In this document: positions 1-7,243 of the stretch, piece by piece
Position numbering within the stretch: position 1 is the stretch's first letter
How the letters are laid out: every line of letters starts with the position of its first letter
Source of the DNA: Aerosticca soli
GTDB taxonomy: Bacteria; Pseudomonadota; Gammaproteobacteria; Xanthomonadales; Rhodanobacteraceae
Assembly (NCBI RefSeq): GCF_003967035.1
Contig: NZ_AP018560.1
Coordinates: forward strand, 1,759,001 to 1,823,000
Length of the DNA stretch: 64,000 nucleotides
Direction: 5' to 3'
Notes under the pieces: model-generated
Databases searched by the model: none
Seen by the model: the letters and a program-made list of their open reading frames with translations, nothing else
What the model was told of the DNA's origin: nothing
Translations under genes and position numbers: made by a program

Positions 1-411
1 CGCGAAGTCGACCCGGCCGCCGGGCTGTGGTCGGCGCTGCGGACCATCATCGTCGCCGATGCCCTGATGGGCATGGACAACGTGCTGGCGATCGCCGGCG
101 CCTCGAAGGGTCATCTGCTGCTGGTGGTCGCGGGTCTCTTGATCAGCGTGCCGCTGGTGGTCTGGGGCTCGACGCTGATCCTGGTCCTGCTGCGGCGCTA
201 TCCGGTGATCGTCTACATCGGTGCCGGCGCGATCGCCTGGACTTCAGCGCGCATGATCGCGCACGAGCACTGGCTGGGTCTGGCCGGCTGGTTCGAGCGC
301 CGCGCATGGGCTGCCCATGCCTTCGGCGTACTGCTGGTGTTTCTGGTGTGCGGCCTGGGCTATCTGCGCGAACGCCGGCACCGCCGTATAGCCGGCGGCG
401 CCGGAAGCTGA
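1..411 (+). CDS. TerC/YjbE-family integral membrane protein (5' end outside window)
   Basis: The reading frame is open from base 1, so the N-terminus lies before the window; 136 residues are visible. The sequence contains the TerC signature around DALMGMDNVLAI, with acidic residues inside a membrane segment, followed by further hydrophobic segments (LLLVVAGLLISVPLVVWG, ILVLLRR, VIVYIGAGAIAW) and a C-terminal helix before a basic tail. TerC/YjbE proteins are inner-membrane proteins linked to metal-ion homeostasis, notably manganese export, and to tellurite resistance. The substrate of this member cannot be read from the sequence. The gene converges on prpC with only 9 bases between the two stop codons, so no separate terminator is evident. 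Confidence 0.85.
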   Translation, partial: REVDPAAGLWSALRTIIVADALMGMDNVLAIAGASKGHLLLVVAGLLISVPLVVWGSTLILVLLRRYPVIVYIGAGAIAWTSARMIAHEHWLGLAGWFERRAWAAHAFGVLLVFLVCGLGYLRERRHRRIAGGAGS

Positions 412-420
412 ACCGATGGC

Positions 421-1569
421 TCAGGCGCGTTTGTCGATGGGCACGTAGGACAAATCCTCGGGGCCGACGTAGTTGGCGCTGGGACGGATGATCTTGCCGT
501 CCTGGCGCTGCTCGATCACATGCGCGCTCCAGCCGGAGGTACGGGCGATCACGAACAGTGGCGTGAACATCGGTGTCGGCACACCGAGCATGTGGTAGGT
601 GCTGGCCGAGTACCAGTCGAGGTTGGGAAACATCTTCTTGAGATCCCACATCAGCTTTTCGATGCGCTGGGAAATCTCGAACAGCACCGGGTTGCCGCCC
701 TCATCGCAGAGCTTGCGCGAGATTTCCTTGATGATCTCGTTGCGCGGATCGGACACCGTGTAGACCGGATGGCCGAAGCCGATGATGATTTCCTTGCGCG
801 CCACGCGCTCGCGGATGTCGGCCTCGGCCTCGTCGGCACTGCGGTAACGGCTGATGATTTCCATCGCCACCTCGTTGGCGCCGCCGTGCTTGGGGCCGCG
901 CAGTGCGCCGATCGCGCCGGTAATGGCCGAATACATGTCCGAGCCGGTGCCGGCGATCACCCGTGCGGTGAAGGTCGAGGCGTTGAATTCGTGTTCGGCG
1001 TAGAGAATCATCGACTTGTCCAGCGACTGGGCATGCAGCTCGCTGGGGGCCTTGCCGTGCAGCAGGTGCAGGAAATGCGCGGCGATCGACTCGTCGTCGG
1101 TTTCGGTCTCGATGCGCTTGCCGTTGTGGCTGAAGTGATACCAGTACAGCAGCATGGAACCGAAACTCGCCATCAGGCGGTCGGCGATGTCGCGCGCTCC
1201 GGCCAGCGGATGGTCTTCCCGCTCCGGCAGCACGGTGCCCAGCACCGAACAGCCGGTGCGCAGCACGTCCATCGGATGGGTGGCGGCAGGCAGCAGTTCG
1301 AGCACGCGCTTGACCGGCGCCGGCAGACCGCGCAGGCGTTTGAGCTTGGTCTTGTAGTTCTGCAATTCGCGCCAGCTCGGCAGGACACCGTAGACCAGGA
1401 GATAGGCCACTTCCTCGAAGCTGCCCTTGGCGGCCAGGTCATGGATGTCGTAGCCGCGGTAATGCAGATCGTTGCCGCTGCGGCCGACGGTGCACAGCGC
1501 GGTGTTGCCCGCCGGCACACCGGACAGCGCGACCGACTTCTTGGGTTTGGGGGCGACTTGCTCGCTCAT
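421..1569 (-). CDS. prpC: 2-methylcitrate synthase
   Basis: The 382-residue product is a citrate-synthase-fold enzyme that condenses propionyl-CoA with oxaloacetate to 2-methylcitrate in the cytoplasm. The catalytic triad of the family is present: His228 in KHGGANE, His267 in GFGHPVY and Asp318 in PNLDWYS. The length of about 380 residues and the adjacent prpB favour methylcitrate synthase over the longer hexameric citrate synthase GltA. The ATG at 1569 was chosen because a GGAG lies about 10 bases upstream and the homology starts there; the frame stays open further upstream into prpB without homology. prpB lies 56 bases upstream on the same strand, so the two are probably co-transcribed. Neither prpD, acnD/prpF nor prpR is adjacent. 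Confidence 0.95.
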   Translation of the reverse strand: MSEQVAPKPKKSVALSGVPAGNTALCTVGRSGNDLHYRGYDIHDLAAKGSFEEVAYLLVYGVLPSWRELQNYKTKLKRLRGLPAPVKRVLELLPAATHPMDVLRTGCSVLGTVLPEREDHPLAGARDIADRLMASFGSMLLYWYHFSHNGKRIETETDDESIAAHFLHLLHGKAPSELHAQSLDKSMILYAEHEFNASTFTARVIAGTGSDMYSAITGAIGALRGPKHGGANEVAMEIISRYRSADEAEADIRERVARKEIIIGFGHPVYTVSDPRNEIIKEISRKLCDEGGNPVLFEISQRIEKLMWDLKKMFPNLDWYSASTYHMLGVPTPMFTPLFVIARTSGWSAHVIEQRQDGKIIRPSANYVGPEDLSYVPIDKRA

Positions 1570-1625
1570 GGAGGTCTCCAGACGGGGATGCGATGTGCCG
1601 CGCGTGCGCGGCACCAGGGATGAGA

Positions 1626-2516
1626 TCAGCGCTTCTTGTCGCTCGCGAACAGGGCGTCGAGCTTGGCCTCGTAGGCGTGGTAGTTCAAAAAGTCGTAAAG
1701 CTCGTCGCGGGTTTGCAGCTGATCGATGAGATGCTTCTGCGTACCTTCGCGGCGCACGGTCTGATAGAAATTGAGCGCGGCCTTGTTCATCGCCCGATAG
1801 GCGCCGCAGCAGTAGAGCGCGATGTCCACGTTCGCCGAACGCAATTCGTCGGTGGTGAAGAACGGGGTGGCGCCGAACTCGGTGAGGTTGGCCAGGATGG
1901 GTACTTTCACCGCGGCCTTGAAGCGGCGGTAGTCCTCCAGCGTCTTCATCGCCTCGGGGAAGATCATGTCGGCACCGGCCTCGACATAGGCGCAGGCGCG
2001 TTCGATCGCGGCGTCGATGCCCTCGCTGGCCGCCGCATCGGTGCGCGCCATGATCACGAAATCCGGATCGGTGCGCGCATCCACCGCCGCCTTGACGCGA
2101 TCGACCATTTCCTCCTTCGACACCACTTCCTTGCCCGGCCGGTGTCCGCAGCGCTTCTGGCCGACCTGGTCCTCGATGTGCACGGCGGCGACACCGGCCC
2201 GGATGAAGGAGCGGATGGTGCGCGCGATGTTGAACGCCCCGCCCCAGCCGGTGTCGATGTCGACCAGGAGCGGCATCTGCGTAGCATCGACGATGCGCCG
2301 TGCATCGGTGAGCACGTCTTCCATGGTGGTGATGCCAAGGTCGGGCAGCCCCAGCGAATTGGCCGCCACGCCGCCGCCTGACAGGTACAGCGCTTTGTAG
2401 CCGACGCGCTTGGCCATCAGACCGGCATAAGCTGTGATCGCGCCCATCACCTGCAGCGGCTGTTCGGCGGCGAGCGCCGCACGAAAACCCCGGCCCGCGG
2501 AATCGGTTGAGTTCAA
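1626..2516 (-). CDS. prpB: 2-methylisocitrate lyase
   Basis: The 296-residue protein belongs to the isocitrate lyase/PEP mutase superfamily and splits 2-methylisocitrate into pyruvate and succinate, the last step of the methylcitrate route for propionate. The family motif KRCGH is at residues 121-125, with Cys123 as the catalytic cysteine. Mg-binding aspartates lie in [11 protein letters not shown] (Asp86 and Asp88). The length matches PrpB (about 295 residues) and is much shorter than AceA. It is the first gene of a prpB-prpC pair. The 124 bases upstream, to the stop of the Usp gene at 2641, must hold its promoter, but I could not pick a convincing one. The usual sigma54 activator PrpR is not in this window. 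Confidence 0.95.
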   Translation of the reverse strand: MNSTDSAGRGFRAALAAEQPLQVMGAITAYAGLMAKRVGYKALYLSGGGVAANSLGLPDLGITTMEDVLTDARRIVDATQMPLLVDIDTGWGGAFNIARTIRSFIRAGVAAVHIEDQVGQKRCGHRPGKEVVSKEEMVDRVKAAVDARTDPDFVIMARTDAAASEGIDAAIERACAYVEAGADMIFPEAMKTLEDYRRFKAAVKVPILANLTEFGATPFFTTDELRSANVDIALYCCGAYRAMNKAALNFYQTVRREGTQKHLIDQLQTRDELYDFLNYHAYEAKLDALFASDKKR

Positions 2517-2640
2517 GACGGCCTCCTACGGCGTGCGCCGCCACCCTCGGCGGCGCGATGAAAAGACCGCAACTTTAGCCAGCGCGCCATGGCGCGGGCA
2601 ATCCGGCCGATGGTCGCAAGGCCTGCGGCTCCGCGGCGCC

Positions 2641-3504
2641 TCAATGCATCATGAGCAAGGGCAGTTGCGCGTGCGCGAGTACATGGCGGGTGGCGCCGCC
2701 CAGCAGGCGCTCGCGGGTGCGCGAGTGGCTGTAGGCGCCGATCACGAGCAGATCGTAGCCCTCGGCCTCGCGCAGCAATGCGGCGCCGGCTTCCTTCGGA
2801 TCGGCGCGCAAGCGCTTCGCATGGGCTTCGATGCCGTGGCCGAGCAGATACTCGCGCGGTGCGAAAGGCGGCCAGGCCTTGAGGTCGTCCTCGGCCGGAT
2901 GCGAACCATCCGCCAGGACGACCTCTCGCGCCTCGGCCAGCAACGGCAGCGCCGCGCGCAGGGCGTGGGCCGCTTCTTGACGCCCGTTCCAGCCGATCAG
3001 CACGCGTGCGTAGACATCCGCGGCGCGGCCGGCTGGAATGATGAGGCAAGGAATCCGTGCGCCGAGCAACGCCTCTCCCAGCACATCGACGAGGTGCTCG
3101 GCCGGGATCAGCTCGCGCTGCATGACGGCAAGGTCATGCCACGCGCCGAGGACGTGCAAGGTCTGGGCGATGCCCGACGCCGCCTGCACCCAGTGCGCAT
3201 GATCGACCCCCATCGTCGCGGCCCAGGCGTGGAAGTCGCGGGCGGCGCGCGCCGGCGCATCCGTGTCGTCTTCGTAAAGCAGGGACAGCACGGTCGGCTC
3301 GACCGGCGCCCCCGACAGCGGCCGCAAGGCGGGCGGCACGTGGCAGGCAGTCAACGTGCCCTGCCAGCGCTTGGCCAGCCGTGCGCCCAACTCGGCTGCG
3401 GGGCCGCCGGGGGTACTTTCCGGAACCAGGGCCAGCACGTCGCTGGCACGACAACGGGTGCGCGCCGCCCGATGCTGAAGCCGCGTGGCCGAGTCGTTTT
3501 TCAC
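2641..3504 (-). CDS. Tandem universal stress protein (two UspA domains)
   Basis: The product of 287 residues has the length of two fused Usp domains. The second half is clear, running from VLIGWNGRQEAAHAL (strand 1 and start of helix 1) to LLVIGAYSHSRTRERLLGG and the closing strand LPLLMMH. The ATP-binding motif G-x2-G-x9-G-S/T is degenerate (GAYS..., second glycine replaced by serine), and the first half has no such motif, so nucleotide binding is doubtful. The GTG at 3504 was chosen because it overlaps the TGA of the acetyltransferase gene as GTGA. This gives the expected length and implies translational coupling. A longer frame upstream is arginine-rich and has no Usp similarity. Its exact role is unknown; the FNR-type neighbourhood suggests oxygen or energy stress. 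Confidence 0.85.
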   Translation of the reverse strand: MKNDSATRLQHRAARTRCRASDVLALVPESTPGGPAAELGARLAKRWQGTLTACHVPPALRPLSGAPVEPTVLSLLYEDDTDAPARAARDFHAWAATMGVDHAHWVQAASGIAQTLHVLGAWHDLAVMQRELIPAEHLVDVLGEALLGARIPCLIIPAGRAADVYARVLIGWNGRQEAAHALRAALPLLAEAREVVLADGSHPAEDDLKAWPPFAPREYLLGHGIEAHAKRLRADPKEAGAALLREAEGYDLLVIGAYSHSRTRERLLGGATRHVLAHAQLPLLMMH

Positions 3505-4076
3505 ACCGCGAGCGTCAGGCTGTGGATGACCTGGCTGGCATCGTTGGGATCGGGCCGGCGTTCGAAACCGAGCATGGCCGCCAGCTTGCGCATCGGTTCG
3601 TTGTCCACTGCGTCGATGGAATACATGCGCTTGAACCCGTTGCGCCGCGCGGCGTCGATCAAATGACGCATCAGCGCCAGGCCAAGCCCCCGATGCCGCC
3701 AGTCGTCGGCGACGGCGACGGCGCACTCGCACACGCCGGGTTCGTCCGTGGCCGCATAGCGGCTGACGCCGACCTCGCGCAGCACGCCATTGTCATGCGC
3801 CAGCGCAATGAAGGCTTCGGTTCGTTGCTCGTCCACGTCGACGAGTTGATCCAGCATCGCCGGGCTGACCTTGCGGATGACCTCGAAGAAACGGAAGCGC
3901 TGCGCTTCCGGCGACAGTCCTTCGATGAAGGCGCGCTCGCGCTCACGGTCCTCAGGGCGGATCGGGCGGATCAACACATAGCTGCCGTCCTCCAGCCGAT
4001 CGATCCAGTGATCGCCGGGCAGGGCCTGGGCCGCGGCGGTCAAGGCGGGATGCGGGGATGATGATGCGCCGTTCAT
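3501..4076 (-). CDS. GNAT-family N-acetyltransferase
   Basis: This 191-residue protein is a single GNAT domain that transfers acetyl from acetyl-CoA to an amino group. The acetyl-CoA pyrophosphate loop is visible as DWRHRGLGLALMRHLI (R/Q-x-x-G-x-G/A) around residues 125-140, followed by the region IDAVDNEPMRKLAAMLGF. The start RPIRPEDRERERAFIEGLS resembles the GNAT domain at the C-terminus of Pat/PatZ-type protein lysine acetyltransferases, but the acyl-CoA synthetase-like part is absent. The ATG at 4076 has GGAGG five bases upstream. The gene overlaps the tandem Usp gene by four bases and probably forms an operon with it. A near-consensus FNR site lies about 220 bases upstream. The substrate is unknown; protein lysines or a small molecule are both possible. 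Confidence 0.85.
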   Translation of the reverse strand: MNGASSSPHPALTAAAQALPGDHWIDRLEDGSYVLIRPIRPEDRERERAFIEGLSPEAQRFRFFEVIRKVSPAMLDQLVDVDEQRTEAFIALAHDNGVLREVGVSRYAATDEPGVCECAVAVADDWRHRGLGLALMRHLIDAARRNGFKRMYSIDAVDNEPMRKLAAMLGFERRPDPNDASQVIHSLTLAV

Positions 4077-4094
4077 ACGAGCCTCCGAGGGTCT

Positions 4095-4251
4095 TTAAGG
4101 AGATGCTGAAAATTCCGTCCATGGACTTTTTTCAGCTCGCTGCGGCGCGGTGCACATCCGCGCCGCACTTCAGGCATCGGCGTCCACCTTTGATGCCTGC
4201 CGGGGCATCCTGCCCCAGAAGGAAGCGCCGAATAAATCAGCGCTTCCTTAA
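4095..4251. mobile_element. Candidate MITE-like structured element
   Basis: A stretch of about 157 bases begins TTAAGGA and ends TCCTTAA; 12 of the outermost 15 bases of the two ends match as inverted repeats. Inside are consecutive hairpins: 4105-4112 with 4129-4136 (GCTGAAAA/TTTTCAGC) enclosing the palindrome GTCCATGGAC at 4117-4126; 4142-4150 with 4158-4166 (9 bp); 4171-4178 with 4192-4199 (8 bp); 4202-4207 with 4211-4216; and 4219-4228 with 4240-4249 (10 bp). It has no credible coding content. The left end is 7 bases upstream of the Shine-Dalgarno sequence of the GNAT gene, so it makes up most of that gene's leader. A non-autonomous transposable element or a dispersed bacterial repeat fits. 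A structured regulatory leader is the alternative. Confidence 0.45.
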
Positions 4252-4296
4252 GCTGCGATACCCGCCGAAGCATTAGGCGTTCGCGCCGGCGGAGGC

Positions 4297-4310
4297 TTGA
4301 CTGGCGTCAA
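4297..4310. promoter_or_regulatory. Near-consensus FNR/ANR box upstream of GNAT-Usp
   Basis: TTGACTGGCGTCAA is a perfect inverted repeat differing from the FNR consensus TTGAT-N4-ATCAA by one base per half-site. It overlaps the stop codon of the fnr-type gene. On the minus strand a possible -10 (TAATGC, 4275-4270) sits at the spacing expected for an activator centred near -41.5. The transcript would run through the structured element at 4095-4251 into the acetyltransferase gene. Confidence 0.5.
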
Positions 4311-5080
4311 CTTCGCGGCGTGCGCACCTGCGAACTCTCCGGCACGGCTTCGCTGCTGCCGTTGCACAACGCAGTCAGGAGATCGGGCCGCAGGATGCGG
4401 ATCGTCTTGCGGCTCACCTCGAGCACGCCGGCGTTTTCCATGCGTCCGAACAACCGGCTGACGGTTTCCACCACCAGGCCCAGGTAATTGGCGATGTCAT
4501 AGCGCGACATCGGCAAGGTCAACGTGTTGGGGTCGCGCGAAAGCCGGCCGTACCGCTCCGACAGACTGCGCAGGAAAGTGGCAAGCCGTTCCTGCGCCTG
4601 CTGCTTGCCCATCGTCACCAGGTGATGCTGCTCGGCGGCGACTTCGCGGCTGATGACCCGCAGCAGCTGGCGGTTCAGGGCCGGGACTTCGCGCGCCACG
4701 CGATCGAGCTGGCCGAAGGGAAGTTCACAGACGCTGGTGCGCTCCAGCGCTTCGGCGCTGCACAAGTGGCGGTCATTGGCCAGGGCATCGACCCCGACCA
4801 GTTCGCCCGGCAGGCTGAAGCCCAAGATCTGGCTTTCGCCCGTGGGGCTTTCCACGTAGGTCTTGAGCGAGCCGGAACGCACGACGTACAGGGCATGGAA
4901 GACATCACCCTGCCGGAACAGGGGTTTGCCCTTTTCCAGCGTGCGCCGGTCACGCACGACGTCATCCAGGCGTTCCATCGCCTGGCGGTCGATGCCGGCG
5001 GGAAGACACAGTTCATGCAGTGCACAGACGCTGCAATGCCGGCGCAGTTGATTGAGATCCAGGACGACGCCGCTGTTCAT
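4307..5080 (-). CDS. FNR/ANR-type transcriptional regulator
   Basis: The 257-residue protein has the full layout of an oxygen-sensing FNR. The N-terminal cysteines Cys16, Cys19 and Cys25 (C-x2-C-x5-C) plus Cys118 in SVCELPF match the four ligands of the [4Fe-4S] cluster in Escherichia coli FNR. A cyclic-nucleotide-binding-like beta-roll (about residues 35-125), a dimerisation helix and a C-terminal helix-turn-helix follow. The recognition helix has E205-T-V-S208-R209, the same E-x-x-S-R arrangement that reads TTGAT. It should bind TTGAT-N4-ATCAA as a dimer when anaerobic, and such sites flank this locus. The usp gene lies 61 bases upstream on the same strand. This looks like ANR/FNR rather than Dnr, which lacks the cysteine set. 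Confidence 0.93.
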   Translation of the reverse strand: MNSGVVLDLNQLRRHCSVCALHELCLPAGIDRQAMERLDDVVRDRRTLEKGKPLFRQGDVFHALYVVRSGSLKTYVESPTGESQILGFSLPGELVGVDALANDRHLCSAEALERTSVCELPFGQLDRVAREVPALNRQLLRVISREVAAEQHHLVTMGKQQAQERLATFLRSLSERYGRLSRDPNTLTLPMSRYDIANYLGLVVETVSRLFGRMENAGVLEVSRKTIRILRPDLLTALCNGSSEAVPESSQVRTPRS

Positions 5081-5141
5081 GCCGCGAGCTTAACACGGGC
5101 CTGCCGGCGGCTGGCCCGCGTGCGGCGTCATGGACTCGCTT

Positions 5142-5579
5142 TCAGTGGCAGACCAGCACCGGAATGGCGGTGTTGAGCAGTACCTTGTGGGTCTCGCTGC
5201 CGAGCAGCAGACGGTCGAAACCGCGCCAGCCGTGCGAAGCCATGACGATGAGATCGCAGTGCTGCTTTTCCGCGGCGCCGATGATGGCGCAGTAAGGCCG
5301 CTGATCGAACTCGTAGCCGGTCTCGCAGGGCACGCCGGCCTTTTGTGCCCGCTGCTTCACCTCATCCAGGAAACGGTTGGCGCGTTCGGTCGCCTCACGG
5401 GTGTAGCTTTCCTGTGAGGCCTGGATCAGCTCGGCCAGGTAGGCCACGGTCGGGAACGGCGCGATGACGTGGAAACCATAGACCTTGGCGCCGATGCGTT
5501 GCGCCAGCTCGATGCCGGTATCGACGGCACGCAACGACAGTTCGGAACCGTCAGTGGGCAGCAGGATGTGACTGAACAT
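5142..5579 (-). CDS. Universal stress protein, single domain
   Basis: The 145-residue product is a one-domain UspA-family protein, starting with FSHILLPTDGSELS and ending with the strand AIPVLVCH. The nucleotide-binding loop is well kept as ASHGWRGFDRLLLGS; the first glycine of G-x2-G-x9-G-S is alanine, as in many active members. Such proteins are cytoplasmic and support survival under stress or anaerobic energy limitation. The ATG at 5579 has GAGGAG seven bases upstream; the frame extends upstream without homology. A perfect FNR box at 5636-5649 is positioned for activation of this gene, and the FNR-type gene follows 61 bases downstream, possibly in the same transcript. Confidence 0.92.
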   Translation of the reverse strand: MFSHILLPTDGSELSLRAVDTGIELAQRIGAKVYGFHVIAPFPTVAYLAELIQASQESYTREATERANRFLDEVKQRAQKAGVPCETGYEFDQRPYCAIIGAAEKQHCDLIVMASHGWRGFDRLLLGSETHKVLLNTAIPVLVCH

Positions 5580-5635
5580 GGCAACTCCTCGACGTTGACT
5601 CGCAGGCAGCATGCCGTGATGGTCCGGGATGCATG

Positions 5636-5649
5636 TTGATCCGCATCAA
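5636..5649. promoter_or_regulatory. Perfect FNR/ANR box upstream of usp
   Basis: TTGATCCGCATCAA matches the FNR consensus TTGAT-N4-ATCAA exactly. Its centre is 63 bases upstream of the usp ATG on the minus strand. A weak -10-like hexamer (CATGCT, 5613-5608) follows at class II spacing, giving a predicted start near 5601 and a short leader. The divergent dioxygenase gene starts at 5715, so the site could also affect it. Confidence 0.8.
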
Positions 5650-5714
5650 ACCGCCAGCGGATGCCGCGGCAGCAGCGATGCCGCCAGCGGAAGCGGGACG
5701 GTATATTGCCTCAC

Positions 5715-6515
5715 ATGTCTGCCGATACCACGGCTCCGGCCCTGTTCATCTCACACGGCGCGCCCACGTTCGCCCTGGCGCCGGGGGCGATCGGCGCGCG
5801 GCTGGCCGCGCTCGGCAGGCACTTGCGTCATCTGCGCGCCGTGCTGGTGCTGTCGCCGCACTGGATGACCCGCGGCGTCCGCGTCATGGCCGCCGCCCAA
5901 CCGGCGACCCTGCACGATTTCGGCGGCTTTCCGGAGCCCTTGTACCGCCTGGATTATCCGGCCCCCGGCAGCCCGGCCCTGGCCATGGAAGCCTGTCGCC
6001 TGCTCACCGCCGTCGGTTTTGCCGCCGAGCCCGACCCGGTCCGCGGCCGCGACCACGGCGCCTGGGTGCCCTTGCTGCATCTCCTGCCGGAGCCGCGCCT
6101 GCCGGTGATCCAGGTCTCCATGCCGGCCGATCTGGATCCGGCCGGTGCCTGGCGCATGGGACAGGCCTTGGCACCGCTGCGCGCGCAGGGTGTGCTGCTG
6201 GTGGGCTCGGGCAGCCTCACCCACAACATTTACGAAGTCGGTGCACGCGCGGAGGATGCCGCCTACGTGTCCCGATTTGCCGAATGGATACGCACGGTGC
6301 TGGCGGCGCGCGACCTGCCCCGTCTGCTCGATTACCGTCGCCTGGCGCCGGCGGCAACGCGCGCGCACCCCACCGAGGAGCATTTCCTGCCGCTGCCGTT
6401 CGCCTTCGGTGCGAGCGCGCCGGAGGAACCCATGCAGCATCTGCCCGGCGGGGTCAGCTACGGCATTCTGGCGATGGATGCGTTCGCATGGGGTGCCCCA
6501 TGTGCGCCGATCTGA
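5715..6515 (+). CDS. ygiD: DODA-type extradiol aromatic ring-opening dioxygenase (YgiD-like)
   Basis: The 266-residue protein belongs to the LigB/DODA superfamily, whose bacterial member YgiD is a metal-dependent 4,5-DOPA extradiol dioxygenase. Characteristic metal-binding histidines occur in FISHGAP (His14), LSPHW (His49), GSGSLTHNI and HPTEEHFLP near the C-terminus, and the RDHGAWVPL segment of the family is present. The ATG at 5715 gives the usual length of about 260-270 residues; the frame extends slightly upstream without similarity. The following yigZ-type gene starts inside its last codons. The physiological substrate in bacteria is not settled. Confidence 0.85.
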   Translation: MSADTTAPALFISHGAPTFALAPGAIGARLAALGRHLRHLRAVLVLSPHWMTRGVRVMAAAQPATLHDFGGFPEPLYRLDYPAPGSPALAMEACRLLTAVGFAAEPDPVRGRDHGAWVPLLHLLPEPRLPVIQVSMPADLDPAGAWRMGQALAPLRAQGVLLVGSGSLTHNIYEVGARAEDAAYVSRFAEWIRTVLAARDLPRLLDYRRLAPAATRAHPTEEHFLPLPFAFGASAPEEPMQHLPGGVSYGILAMDAFAWGAPCAPI

Positions 6516-7144
6516 ATGCGGTGCAGGAGACCTCGCCCCAGCGGTTCACCTTGGTCGCCCCTGCCCGGCACATCTTGGACATCAAGAAGAGCCGCTTCCT
6601 GGCCCAGGCCATCCCGATCGCCTCGCCGGAAGCAGCGCACTCGGCGCTGGCGCGCATCCGCGAGCCGTCGGCGACCCATCATTGCTGGGCGTGGCGCCTG
6701 GGCGACCAGTACCGCTTTCATGACGATGGTGAACCGGCCGGCACCGCCGGCAGACCGATCCTCATGGCCATCGACGGCCAGCGGATGGACGGCGTGCTGG
6801 TCGTGGTCGCCCGCTGGTTCGGCGGCATCAAGCTCGGCGCCGGCGGTCTGGCGCGGGCCTATGGCGGCGCCGCGGCCGCCTGTCTGCGGCTGGCCGAGCG
6901 GGTGCCGCAGGTGACCCGGTCGCGATGGCACCTGCGCTGTCCGTTCGATGCCTGGGCGCGGATCGAGGCACGGCTCCAGGCCTTCGCTCCGAGGATCGGG
7001 CAGGAGACCTTCGATGCCGAGGGCGTCGTGCTGGAACTCGCCCTGCCCGTCGCGTTCGTGGCAGCGGCGCAGGACTGCATTCGCGACGCCAGCCGCGGTC
7101 GCGCCGCGCTCGTTCCGCTGGACGCCGACCTGCCGCAGACTTGA
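6500..7144 (+). CDS. yigZ: YigZ/IMPACT-family protein
   Basis: The 214-residue product has the two-part layout of the YigZ family. The N-terminal IMPACT domain contains KSRFLAQAIPI, THHCWAWRLG, the signature DDGEPAGTAGRPIL and the segment VVVARWFGGIKLGAGGL. A smaller C-terminal domain (DUF1949-like) follows from about residue 145. In eukaryotes IMPACT regulates GCN2; in bacteria the protein is cytoplasmic and its function is not established, although ribosome or nucleic-acid binding has been proposed from structure. The start is within the dioxygenase gene, overlapping by 16 bases. An ATG at 6488 is also in frame and would add four residues. Confidence 0.88.
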   Translation: MCADLNAVQETSPQRFTLVAPARHILDIKKSRFLAQAIPIASPEAAHSALARIREPSATHHCWAWRLGDQYRFHDDGEPAGTAGRPILMAIDGQRMDGVLVVVARWFGGIKLGAGGLARAYGGAAAACLRLAERVPQVTRSRWHLRCPFDAWARIEARLQAFAPRIGQETFDAEGVVLELALPVAFVAAAQDCIRDASRGRAALVPLDADLPQT

Positions 7145-7243
7145 GCCTGCGCGGCGGCCAGGCGTGCACTATGCTCGCCCGTCGTCATGCCGGTGCACGC
7201 GGCACGCATGCCGATGGGGTTCATCCGACAAAGGGGCAGTCAC

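Noticed and set aside
421-2544. A prpB-prpC fusion protein read from 2544
   Set aside because: The part before the ATG at 1569 is a shifted reading of prpB; the real prpB is in another frame with full homology.
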